5,509 bases of DNA from Erysipelotrichaceae bacterium (GCA_003510215.1 DOKQ01000089.1:1-5509), one strand, 5' to 3'. Counted from the stretch's first letter, positions 1 through 5,509 are shown. Made by a program: numbers and translations. Notes: generated from the letters alone by a model not told the origin.

Positions 1-632
1 CAATTCCGAAGGTGAAGAAAGTGTTTGTTCGGTCCGGGATTCGCTATGATGTCTTGCTTTATGACAAAGATGAAACACTCTTTAATGAACTGATACAGCA
101 CCATATTTCTGGTCAATTAAAAGTGGCTCCGGAACATATAAGTGATCAGGTGCTGGATTTAATGGGCAAACCACGCAAGGAAGTGTATGAGAAATTTGTT
201 TCGAAGTATGAAGCGAAGAACAAAGAGTTTAAGAAGAATCAGTTTCTGGTTCCATATCTTATGAGCAGTCATCCAGGTAGTGACTTATCATCTGCCATTG
301 AACTGGCTCAATATCTAAAAAAGATTCAGTTTACACCTAAGCAGGTGCAGGATTTCTATCCAACACCAGCAACATTATCGACCGCAATGTATCACACAGG
401 CGTTGATCCTCGCACCTTAAAGCCAGTCTATGTGGCAAGAACATCAAAAGAAAAAGCGATGCAACGAGCACTGATTCAGTACCATTATCCGCAAAACTAT
501 CATTTGGTTTTGGAAGCATTGACTCAGGCCAAACGACTTGATCTTGTGGGGGATGGACCTGATTGTCTGATAAAGGCAATTGGAATGAATAAAAGTCTGA
601 ATCAGCGTTCAAAGCGGTTTCAGAATCGTTGA
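1..632 (+). CDS. ygiQ: YgiQ-family radical SAM protein, C-terminal part (5' truncated by window edge)
   Basis: This is the 3' portion of a gene that begins before the window. The reading frame is open from base 3, and the GTG at 12 is an internal Val codon rather than a start. The fragment matches the C-terminal part of the YgiQ/UPF0313 radical SAM family. It begins with a KKVFVRSGIRYD strand, continues with the APEHIS...LMGKP segment and the LVPYLMSSHPG block, and then shows the family's C-terminal domain (DUF3362 type) with FYPTPATLSTAMYHTGVDP and VYVARTSKEKAMQRALIQYHYP. The CxxxCxxC motif that binds the 4Fe-4S cluster would lie upstream and is not visible. The biochemical role of the family is not established. 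The last dozen or so residues (basic, Ser/Gln/Asn-rich) look poorly conserved, and their codons overlap a cre-like site. The TGA stop at 630-632 overlaps the -35 box of the nag promoter. No terminator is seen after it, so read-through into nagA is possible. Confidence 0.93.
   Translation, partial: IPKVKKVFVRSGIRYDVLLYDKDETLFNELIQHHISGQLKVAPEHISDQVLDLMGKPRKEVYEKFVSKYEAKNKEFKKNQFLVPYLMSSHPGSDLSSAIELAQYLKKIQFTPKQVQDFYPTPATLSTAMYHTGVDPRTLKPVYVARTSKEKAMQRALIQYHYPQNYHLVLEALTQAKRLDLVGDGPDCLIKAIGMNKSLNQRSKRFQNR
609..622. promoter_or_regulatory. Putative cre (CcpA-binding) site upstream of the nag promoter
   Basis: The 14-mer TCAAAGCGGTTTCA fits the Bacillota cre consensus TGWAANCGNTNWCA at all positions except the second (C instead of G), and it is an imperfect palindrome around the central CG. 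It ends 6 bp before the -35 box (629) of the promoter in front of nagA, which puts its centre near -47 from the expected transcription start. It lies within the last codons of ygiQ, where the protein does not appear constrained. A cre site controlling an amino-sugar catabolic operon would be expected biologically. From this position CcpA could either hinder polymerase or activate, and the sequence does not say which. A one-mismatch match can arise by chance, so this is a candidate only. Confidence 0.45.
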
Positions 633-656
633 AGAATCTTGTGAATAGAGTATAAT
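629..656 (+). promoter_or_regulatory. SigA-type promoter of the nagA-nagB operon
   Basis: The -35 box TTGAAG (629-634; 4 of 6 consensus bases) is followed by a 16-bp spacer and a perfect -10 box TATAAT (651-656). Transcription would begin near 662-664, giving a leader of only about 20 nt before the nagA ATG, most of it occupied by the Shine-Dalgarno site. The -35 box overlaps the ygiQ stop codon, so the intergenic region is almost entirely promoter. The leader is too short for a riboswitch or attenuator. Confidence 0.75.
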
Positions 657-667
657 GAAAGTAACAT

Positions 668-674
668 AGGAGGA
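668..674 (+). promoter_or_regulatory. Shine-Dalgarno site of nagA
   Basis: AGGAGGA lies 7 nt before the ATG at 682, a near-ideal match to the 16S rRNA anti-SD sequence with good spacing. It fixes the nagA start. Confidence 0.85.
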
Positions 675-681
675 CATTATC

Positions 682-1827
682 ATGATTTTACAAAGTCAAC
701 GTGTATGGATTGCCAGTCAGTTTATGCCAGCACAAATCGAAGTCGAAGATGGTAAAATTGTTCGGGTATACCAATATGGAACAAAGGATGTGGATGTGGA
801 CGTAGATTATCAACGCATTGTACCTGGTTTCATTGACATTCACGTTCATGGAGCGTTTGGTTTCGATACCAATGATGCGACTGAAGAGGGAATGAACAAG
901 CTTATTTCTGGTATTACTCAAGAAGGTGTGACAGCCTTTTTACCAACAACGGTCACTCAGAGTGAAGAGGTACTAACCAATGCACTCAAAAATGTGGTGA
1001 AGGTAGTCAAGAGTCAGCCAAGAGGTGCGGAAGTCTTAGGAGTTCATTTTGAAGGTCCATATTTGAACATGGATTTTAAAGGTGCACAACCACCTGAGTA
1101 TATTGCCAAGGCATCTGTCGAGCAGTTTAAACGCTACCAGCAAGCTGCTCAGGGTATGATTAAGTTGATGACTATGGCCACAGAAATGGATGAAAACCAT
1201 GAGTTAACCCGCTACTGTGCTCAAAATGGAGTTGTTGTTTCCATGGGACATTCTGGAGCAAGCTATGATGAGGCTTTAATGGGCGTGGCGAATGGTGCCA
1301 AGAGTATGACTCATGTATTTAATGGAATGAGTCGTTTTGGCCATCGTGAACCAAATCTTGTAGGAGCAGCATTGCGTGCACGTGATGTCTATGGTGAAAT
1401 CATTGCGGATGGTAACCATGTTCACTGGGCGGCGGTTAATGCCTTGATGATGTCCAAAGGGAAAGATCATAATATTATGATTACAGATGCACTGTGTGTT
1501 AAAGGAAGCAAACCAGGAATCTACTCACTGGGTGGGCATGAAATTCGGGTGGCAGATAATGGCAGTGCGTATCTGGTAGATAAAGATACCCTTGCCGGCT
1601 CGACACTCAGTGTGATTGCCGGATTAAAGAATCTGGTCGAAAAAGCGGAAGTTCCATTTGAGTTTGCGATTAATTCGATTACATCCAACCCAGCTCGTTT
1701 GCTTCGAGTCGATGATCGCAAGGGTCGCATCGCAGCAGGATATGATGGGGACCTTGTTGTGTTGTCTGATGACTATCAGGTAGTTCAGACGTATTGTCGT
1801 GGCGTAGCCATGATTGAATCAAACTGA
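682..1827 (+). CDS. nagA: N-acetylglucosamine-6-phosphate deacetylase
   Basis: NagA hydrolyses N-acetylglucosamine-6-phosphate to glucosamine-6-phosphate and acetate, the first committed cytoplasmic step of GlcNAc use and of amino-sugar recycling. The 381-aa product matches the family's usual length of about 380-400 aa and shows the amidohydrolase TIM-barrel landmarks in order. These are the metal motif PGFIDIHVHG (H54, H56), the metal ligand E124 in HFEGPYL, H190 in MGHSGA, H211 in THVFNGM, the phosphate-contacting region around R222 in HREPN, DGNHVH (H246, H248), catalytic D269 in ITDAL, and the LAGSTL loop (304-309). The HxH form is typical of Gram-positive NagA and differs from E. coli NagA. 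Small deviations are NGM for the common NAM, and Trp249 after HVH where Pro is common. A short Asp-Val repeat lies at residues 36-42. The start is set by a strong SD site. The gene opens a five-gene operon and ends in a TGATG overlap with the lipid kinase gene. Confidence 0.96.
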   Translation: MILQSQRVWIASQFMPAQIEVEDGKIVRVYQYGTKDVDVDVDYQRIVPGFIDIHVHGAFGFDTNDATEEGMNKLISGITQEGVTAFLPTTVTQSEEVLTNALKNVVKVVKSQPRGAEVLGVHFEGPYLNMDFKGAQPPEYIAKASVEQFKRYQQAAQGMIKLMTMATEMDENHELTRYCAQNGVVVSMGHSGASYDEALMGVANGAKSMTHVFNGMSRFGHREPNLVGAALRARDVYGEIIADGNHVHWAAVNALMMSKGKDHNIMITDALCVKGSKPGIYSLGGHEIRVADNGSAYLVDKDTLAGSTLSVIAGLKNLVEKAEVPFEFAINSITSNPARLLRVDDRKGRIAAGYDGDLVVLSDDYQVVQTYCRGVAMIESN

Positions 1828-2732
1828 TGAAGTTTGTTTTTATAGTCAATCCTACCTCGGGGAAAGGGAAGGCGCTTACGTTTGTGGACATGATTCATAC
1901 AGTATGTAAAGATCAGGGGATTCTCTACGATGTCATCATGACCGAGTATAAAGGTCATGCGACAGAAATTGCAAAGAAATATACATTATCCGATGATGTG
2001 GTGCTGGTCAGTGTCGGTGGTGATGGAACCATTCATGAAGTCCTTAATGGACTTGCGGATAAAGTGAAAATGGCAATCTTACCTGCGGGCACTGGGAATG
2101 ATACTTTCCGAATGCTTGCGACTCATTTGAACGATCCTAAAGAGATTCTAATTAAAACTCTTAAAGGAAAATTTGTTTCCATTGATGTAGGGCTTGCCAA
2201 TCAGCGGCGATTTATTAATTGCGCAACGATGGGTATGGATGCGGATGTAAATGAACTTGCAGAAACCATCGGGAAGAAGTTACCAATTCCAAGAACGCTG
2301 GTGTATATTGTCAGTGCGTTGATTGTTGTGATGAGACCAAGATATATTGATTTGACACTGGACATTAATGGTCAGACAATTAAACAAAAGAGTATACTTG
2401 TCGCTGTGATGAATGGCAAGTGGTATGGTGGTGGATTTACGCCAGCTCCAGCTGCGCAGCTTCAGGATGGACTGTTTGATGTCTATCTTGTGGATAAATC
2501 ACCTTTTTTCCGCATATTGAAACTTTTACCGATGTATATGAAGGGGACACATATCAATGAAAAGGAAGTTTTGTTTATCCGAAGTGATGCGTGTGATTTA
2601 TCTACGGATAAAATGACTCGAGTTGGAACGGATGGAGAGGTTTCTTTACAGACAAAGGTCCGTTTTCGTATGATGAAAGGCTCACTTTCTCTTTTGGTCC
2701 CTAAATCCAGTGAGTTATTGGAGGAAATATGA
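1827..2732 (+). CDS. Diacylglycerol kinase-like lipid kinase (YegS/DagK/BmrU family)
   Basis: This is a soluble-type lipid kinase expected to phosphorylate diacylglycerol or a related lipid alcohol with ATP at the inner membrane face. The 301-aa length matches the DgkB/YegS family (about 300 aa). The nucleotide-binding catalytic domain shows NPTSGKG (residues 8-14), the signature GGDGT (64-68) followed by HEVLNG, and PAGTGND (86-92). The C-terminal beta-rich domain shows the GGGF...P..QLQDGLFDV block (201-219) and TDGE (268-271), the region that holds the conserved acidic residues of DgkB. All key motifs look intact. The ATG at 1827 overlaps the nagA stop by 1 nt (TGATG) and has no recognisable SD site, so translation probably depends on coupling to nagA. 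A later start would remove the NPTSGKG motif, and an in-frame stop at 1815-1817 excludes a longer form. Substrate cannot be read from sequence; diacylglycerol recycling is the default, and other lipids or even sphingoid-like substrates are possible in this superfamily. Confidence 0.92.
   Translation: MKFVFIVNPTSGKGKALTFVDMIHTVCKDQGILYDVIMTEYKGHATEIAKKYTLSDDVVLVSVGGDGTIHEVLNGLADKVKMAILPAGTGNDTFRMLATHLNDPKEILIKTLKGKFVSIDVGLANQRRFINCATMGMDADVNELAETIGKKLPIPRTLVYIVSALIVVMRPRYIDLTLDINGQTIKQKSILVAVMNGKWYGGGFTPAPAAQLQDGLFDVYLVDKSPFFRILKLLPMYMKGTHINEKEVLFIRSDACDLSTDKMTRVGTDGEVSLQTKVRFRMMKGSLSLLVPKSSELLEEI
2720..2724 (+). promoter_or_regulatory. Shine-Dalgarno site of the epimerase gene, inside the lipid kinase gene
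   Basis: GGAGG lies 4 nt before the ATG at 2729. It is embedded in the last codons (Leu-Glu-Glu) of the lipid kinase, so the epimerase has its own initiation signal despite the 4-nt ATGA overlap. Confidence 0.7.
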
Positions 2733-3562
2733 AATTAGAGAATCAGTTTTTGGAAGTTGTCATTGGTTTACGTGGTGCGCAAATCGACAGTTTAAAAAGA
2801 AAGGATTTACCTTTTGAGTATATGTGGCAGAAAGACCCAAAGTTTTGGGCTTACTCTTCGCCAACACTCTTTCCGATTGTTGGGGCTACATTTGATCATC
2901 AGATTCGCATTGATGGTCAGACGTATAAGATGAAGCGACATGGATTTGCGCGTAATTTTGATTTTGAATGTATCGCCCATTCAGAAAAGACATGTACATT
3001 GCGATTGGTTGAAAACGAGGAGACGCTCAGTCAATATCCGTTTAAATTTATCCTGGATGTGACCTACACATTGGTAGATGAAGAATTAAAGATTGACTAT
3101 CGCATAACAAATAACAGTGAAGAGGTTATGCCTTATCAGTTTGGTCTTCATCCTGCTTTCAACCTATGTCTTGAGGAAGGTGAGCAAGTGGAAGATTATT
3201 TCGTATCATTCTCACCGAAAAGTGATTTAACGTTTTATAATGAAGAGGTCACTTTGTACAATGTAAGTGAGTTGCCTCTGTCTGAGGAAATGTTTGAAGA
3301 AAGGCCTACCTGGATGTTTAAAAACGTCATTACTCCACGGATTTCTGTGGGCAATGGCCATCACGGAGTAGAAGTGATTGCTCCAAGTTACCGCTGGCTT
3401 GCTTTGTGGAAGTTACCCAAAGCAGAATATCTGTGTATCGAGCCATGGTTTGGCCACGGAGACTTTGAACCATTGAATATAGAATTAAAAGATCGTGAAG
3501 GAACAATGTTGTTAGAAAAAAATCGAAGCTGGATGACGTCCTATAGCATTCGACCATATTAG
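2729..3562 (+). CDS. Aldose 1-epimerase family protein (LacX-like mutarotase)
   Basis: The 277-aa protein belongs to the galactose-mutarotase-like superfamily, most like the LacX branch that occurs in Gram-positive sugar operons. Visible landmarks are SPTLFPIVGA (residues 44-53), the KRHGFAR motif with H71, the GLHPAFN motif with H141 (equivalent to the GalM acid His), LALWKLP (224-230), and CIEPWFG with E238 (equivalent to the GalM general-base Glu). Both catalytic-type residues and the second His are present, so the fold is likely active in interconverting alpha and beta anomers of an aldose. The substrate is unknown: LacX-type proteins are not reliably assigned, and context suggests a hexosamine or hexose, possibly phosphorylated. 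The gene overlaps the lipid kinase stop by 4 nt (ATGA) and ends 11 nt before nagB. No signal peptide is seen, so it should act in the cytoplasm. Confidence 0.9.
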   Translation: MKLENQFLEVVIGLRGAQIDSLKRKDLPFEYMWQKDPKFWAYSSPTLFPIVGATFDHQIRIDGQTYKMKRHGFARNFDFECIAHSEKTCTLRLVENEETLSQYPFKFILDVTYTLVDEELKIDYRITNNSEEVMPYQFGLHPAFNLCLEEGEQVEDYFVSFSPKSDLTFYNEEVTLYNVSELPLSEEMFEERPTWMFKNVITPRISVGNGHHGVEVIAPSYRWLALWKLPKAEYLCIEPWFGHGDFEPLNIELKDREGTMLLEKNRSWMTSYSIRPY

Positions 3563-3566
3563 GAGG
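3561..3566 (+). promoter_or_regulatory. Shine-Dalgarno site of nagB, overlapping the preceding stop codon
   Basis: AGGAGG lies 7 nt before the nagB ATG at 3574. Its first two bases are the last two bases of the epimerase TAG stop (3560-3562), so a ribosome terminating on the epimerase stands directly over the nagB initiation signal. Confidence 0.82.
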
Positions 3567-3573
3567 AAAAGAA

Positions 3574-4308
3574 ATGTTTCATATTGAAATTGTTGAGTCA
3601 CCGAAACAGATTGGTGAAAAAGCGTTTGAAGTGATTAAGGGAGTTTTGGAGTCAAGTGATGCTCCTGTCTTGGGTCTTGCGACCGGTTCATCCCCAATTC
3701 CGTTATATCAGGCGATGATTGAGGATTTTAAGACAAGTGGTCGTACATATAGCCATGTAACTACATTCAACTTGGATGAGTACGTGGGTATAAGTCAATC
3801 CCATAGTCAAAGCTATCATACATTTATGAAGGAACAGTTATTTAATCATATTGATATCGACTTAAACAAGGTAAACCTTCCTAACGGAAGTTCAGCTGAT
3901 CAACAAGCAGAGTGTGATCGTTATGAAAAATTGCTTAGTGATGTTTCAGTGGATGTTCAGGTTCTTGGCATTGGTTCCAACGGTCATATTGGATTTAATG
4001 AACCAGGGACACCCTTTACATCAACCACTCATGTTATTACGTTAAAGGAGCAGACGCGTCAGGATAATGCCCGTTTCTTTGCTTCGATTGAGGATGTTCC
4101 AACACAAGCGATTACGATGGGAATTGCATCCATTATGAAAGCAAAGAAGATCTTACTGATTGCTTCTACTTCGTATAAAGCCAATGCGATAGCGGCGATG
4201 ATTCATGGTCCGATTACAGAGGAATGCCCTGCATCCATTTTGCAGACACATCCGGATGTAACGGTCATATTGGATAAAGAAGCAGCTCGTGAATTAGCGA
4301 ATGGCTAA
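3574..4308 (+). CDS. nagB: Glucosamine-6-phosphate deaminase
   Basis: NagB converts glucosamine-6-phosphate to fructose-6-phosphate and ammonia, completing entry of amino sugars into glycolysis after NagA. The 244-aa protein is close to the short Gram-positive form (B. subtilis NagB is about 242 aa) and shorter than the 266-aa allosteric E. coli enzyme. Visible motifs are LGLATGSSP (33-41, phosphate loop), TTFNLDEYVG with catalytic D68 (63-72), LGIGSNGHIGFNEPG (131-145) with N136, H138 and E143 of the catalytic relay, TRQDNARFF (161-169), and TMGIASIM (181-188). Asn136 replaces the Asp of the E. coli enzyme, as is also seen in the B. subtilis-type proteins, so it is not a defect. The start is supported by a strong AGGAGG with 7-nt spacing. 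Its 3' end overlaps the HAD phosphatase gene by 8 nt. It is separated from nagA by two unrelated genes, which is less usual than direct adjacency. Confidence 0.96.
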   Translation: MFHIEIVESPKQIGEKAFEVIKGVLESSDAPVLGLATGSSPIPLYQAMIEDFKTSGRTYSHVTTFNLDEYVGISQSHSQSYHTFMKEQLFNHIDIDLNKVNLPNGSSADQQAECDRYEKLLSDVSVDVQVLGIGSNGHIGFNEPGTPFTSTTHVITLKEQTRQDNARFFASIEDVPTQAITMGIASIMKAKKILLIASTSYKANAIAAMIHGPITEECPASILQTHPDVTVILDKEAARELANG

Positions 4309-5188
4309 GCTGGCAGTGATTGCGTGTGATTTGGATGGTACACTGTTAAATAGTTCCAAGCAGATCTCACCAAAGACCCTTCAGGCACTGATCGAAGCTC
4401 AGCAACGAGGTATCAAGGTGATTTTGGCGTCGGGTCGAAATGTAGCGATGATTATGCCATTTGCTCAACAATTAAATCTAGACCAGTATGGTGGGTTTAT
4501 TGTGGGTATGAATGGGCATGAAATCTATGACTGCACAACAAAGGAAACGGTCATTACTGATTCAATGACTTTGCAGCAGACACGTCGTGTGTTTGCTTTT
4601 GCGAAAAAATACAAAACTCAGTTTTTATGTGAGCATGATCAGGGGTTTCTCGTTTATACACCTGCGGTAATGTTTCCAATCAAGTTGCTTGTTTGGTTTT
4701 TACGAAGCCGTCATGCTTTGAAGAAACGTCATCAAACGGAATATTCACTGATTGGTGGTTTTGTGATGAAGAGTGATGCGAATGTGAAGGTGATTCATCG
4801 TGTAAATCAGATCAATACGGGTTCAAGAAAAATTGGGATTGCGCAGGTAACCGGATATACTAATTTTGTTTGGCCACGGTTACTAAAAATAGCCGGTGAT
4901 GATCTGAACGTAATGAAAGTGACTCCTTACTGGATTGATATTATGGCTTCAACTGTATCCAAGGCTGCGGGTATAAATATTGCACTTGCAAAAACTCAGT
5001 TGACCTTTGATCATCTTATTGCTTTTGGGGATGCTCAAAACGATATTTCGATGATTCAAGCGGCCAAAGTGGGCGTTTGTATGTCAAATGGTATGGATGA
5101 TGTAAAGGAAGTGGCAGATATTATTTGTGATTCAAACGATGAGGATGGTATTGCGAAAACATTGCGTACTTATTTGTCATTTGATTGA
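4301..5188 (+). CDS. Cof-type HAD-IIB family phosphatase
   Basis: This cytoplasmic haloacid dehalogenase-superfamily hydrolase is of the Cof/YkrA type, a group that dephosphorylates sugar phosphates, flavin or PLP phosphates and similar small molecules with Mg2+. All four HAD motifs are present: I, DLDGT (10-14, nucleophile D10 and acid/base D12); II, Ser44 in ILASGR; III, Lys221 in ASTVSKAAG; and IV, GDAQND (243-248). The C2-type cap lies between motifs II and III (about 70-205). It contains a hydrophobic stretch (122-134) followed by a basic patch (135-144), which is notable for a soluble enzyme. The length (295 aa) is slightly above the common 265-290. The ATG at 4301 overlaps the nagB end by 8 nt and has no recognisable SD site, so expression likely depends on coupling to nagB. 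Its position suggests action on an amino-sugar or hexose phosphate, perhaps to relieve sugar-phosphate accumulation, but substrate range in this family is broad and this is inference. Confidence 0.92.
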   Translation: MAKLAVIACDLDGTLLNSSKQISPKTLQALIEAQQRGIKVILASGRNVAMIMPFAQQLNLDQYGGFIVGMNGHEIYDCTTKETVITDSMTLQQTRRVFAFAKKYKTQFLCEHDQGFLVYTPAVMFPIKLLVWFLRSRHALKKRHQTEYSLIGGFVMKSDANVKVIHRVNQINTGSRKIGIAQVTGYTNFVWPRLLKIAGDDLNVMKVTPYWIDIMASTVSKAAGINIALAKTQLTFDHLIAFGDAQNDISMIQAAKVGVCMSNGMDDVKEVADIICDSNDEDGIAKTLRTYLSFD

Positions 5189-5216
5189 GCATTTTATGAT
5201 GATAATTTTCAAAATA

Positions 5217-5225
5217 TGTTATACT
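5217..5225 (+). promoter_or_regulatory. Extended -10 promoter of trxA
   Basis: TGT directly precedes TATACT (5220-5225), giving the extended -10 form TGnTATAMT used by SigA. No good -35 box exists at 16-18 bp spacing (TGATGA at 5197-5202 matches only 2 of 6), which is typical of promoters relying on the TG extension. Transcription would start near 5231-5233, just before the SD site. The upstream 5189-5216 stretch is AT-rich and has no GC-rich hairpin, so nag operon transcripts may also continue into trxA. Confidence 0.6.
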
Positions 5226-5235
5226 ATCGGTAGTT

Positions 5236-5242
5236 AAGGAGG
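5236..5242 (+). promoter_or_regulatory. Shine-Dalgarno site of trxA that decides between two ATGs
   Basis: AAGGAGG is followed by two adjacent in-frame ATG codons at 5247 and 5250. Spacing is 4 nt to the first and 7 nt to the second. The second matches the 7-nt spacing of nagA and nagB in this window and is preferred. Confidence 0.7.
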
Positions 5243-5249
5243 AATAATG

Positions 5250-5509
5250 ATGCGCGTAGTAAATGAAAAAGAGTTTGCGGATGCTATTGCAAGTGGCGTT
5301 GTTTTAGTGGATTTCTATGCTGATTGGTGTGGACCATGTAAGATGATTGCGCCAATTCTAAAAGATATGGCGAAGCAATATGAAGGAAAACTTGAAATTA
5401 TCAAAGTTGACGTTGATGTTGAGGGAGGCTTGGCACAAAAATATGGTGTTATGTCGATCCCTACATTGATTCTTTTCAAAGATGGCAAACCGGTGGGTCA
5501 AACCATGGG
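5250..5509 (+). CDS. trxA: Thioredoxin (3' truncated by window edge)
   Basis: This is a small thiol-disulfide oxidoreductase that keeps cytoplasmic protein thiols reduced, recycled by thioredoxin reductase with NADPH. The 86 complete codons visible cover most of the usual length of about 100-110 aa. They show the buried acidic residue D21 in LVDFYADW, the active site WCGPC (26-30, redox Cys27 and Cys30), P35 in the following helix, VDVD (53-56), and the cis-Pro loop SIPT with P71, then LILFKDGKPVGQ. The frame runs off the window end at Met86. No signal peptide or membrane anchor precedes the fold, so this is the cytoplasmic TrxA type and not a secreted or cytochrome-maturation relative. An alternative start one codon upstream (5247) would add a single Met. 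The gene has its own extended -10 promoter and is probably a separate unit from the nag operon. Confidence 0.95.
   Translation, partial: MRVVNEKEFADAIASGVVLVDFYADWCGPCKMIAPILKDMAKQYEGKLEIIKVDVDVEGGLAQKYGVMSIPTLILFKDGKPVGQTM

Noticed and set aside
12..632. A complete gene starting with GTG at 12.
   Set aside because: The frame is open upstream of 12 to the window edge, there is no SD site, and the encoded protein begins in the middle of the YgiQ family fold, so this is a truncated gene and not a new start.
619..640. Repeat AGAATC...AGAATC after the end of ygiQ, considered as a hairpin or terminator.
   Set aside because: The two copies are direct and not inverted, so no stem forms. They flank the -35 box but are too short to call an operator.
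657..681. Possible riboswitch or glmS-like ribozyme in the nag leader.
   Set aside because: The predicted leader is only about 20 nt and is occupied by the SD site, far too short for either element.
337..1891. Minus-strand open frames of 64-91 codons opposite ygiQ and nagA.
   Set aside because: They are antiparallel shadows of well-supported genes, lack recognisable domains and convincing SD sites, and no promoter supports them.
3330..3557. Minus-strand open frame of 75 codons opposite the epimerase gene.
   Set aside because: It lies entirely opposite conserved epimerase motifs including CIEPW and has no recognisable family, so it is a shadow.
4477..4485. TCTAGACCA, which matches 9 of 12 bases of the NagR (GntR/HutC) dre-type operator TGGTCTAGACCA.
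   Set aside because: It lies deep inside the HAD phosphatase coding sequence, away from any promoter, and the left half (TGG) is missing. No matching site occurs near the nagA promoter, so it is most likely chance.
5204..5214. ATTTTCAAAAT, a small AT-only palindrome after the HAD gene that could suggest a terminator.
   Set aside because: The stem is only five A/T pairs with a one-base loop and no following T run. It cannot form a stable intrinsic terminator, and it sits where the trxA promoter spacer is expected.

Overview
The window looks like a low-to-moderate GC Gram-positive (Bacillota) chromosome. All genes are on the + strand and tightly packed, with AGGAGG-type Shine-Dalgarno sites, SigA-type promoter boxes, short Gram-positive forms of NagB and NagA, and a LacX-type epimerase. 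UGG encodes Trp and UGA is used as a stop, so the standard bacterial code applies. A low-GC lineage such as the Erysipelotrichales would fit, but this placement is an inference from overall character and not from a marker gene.

Layout. Positions 1-632 hold the 3' end of a YgiQ-family radical SAM protein gene; its catalytic Cys cluster lies upstream of the window. A promoter with a perfect TATAAT -10 box starts at the ygiQ stop codon, and a CcpA-type cre-like palindrome sits directly upstream of its -35 box. Next comes a five-gene unit: nagA (682-1827), a YegS/DagK-type lipid kinase (1827-2732), a LacX-like aldose 1-epimerase (2729-3562), nagB (3574-4308) and a Cof-type HAD phosphatase (4301-5188). 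Neighbouring genes overlap by 1, 4 and 8 nt, or are separated by only 11 nt, so they are almost certainly co-transcribed. A 61-bp gap follows, with an extended -10 promoter, and then the start of a thioredoxin gene (5250 to the window edge).

Function. NagA removes the acetyl group from N-acetylglucosamine-6-phosphate, and NagB deaminates and isomerises the resulting glucosamine-6-phosphate to fructose-6-phosphate plus ammonia. Together they feed amino sugars from chitin, host glycans or recycled peptidoglycan into glycolysis. The three genes placed between and after them (lipid kinase, mutarotase-like protein, sugar-phosphate-type phosphatase) are less obviously connected. Plausible links are envelope recycling, anomer supply to the enzymes, and relief of sugar-phosphate overload. 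The cre-like site suggests that carbon catabolite control governs the operon.

I see no mobile element, CRISPR array, tRNA, rRNA or riboswitch, and no convincing intrinsic terminator. There is no clearly unprecedented system here. The points most worth a second look are the unusual membership of the nag operon and its putative cre/promoter arrangement.
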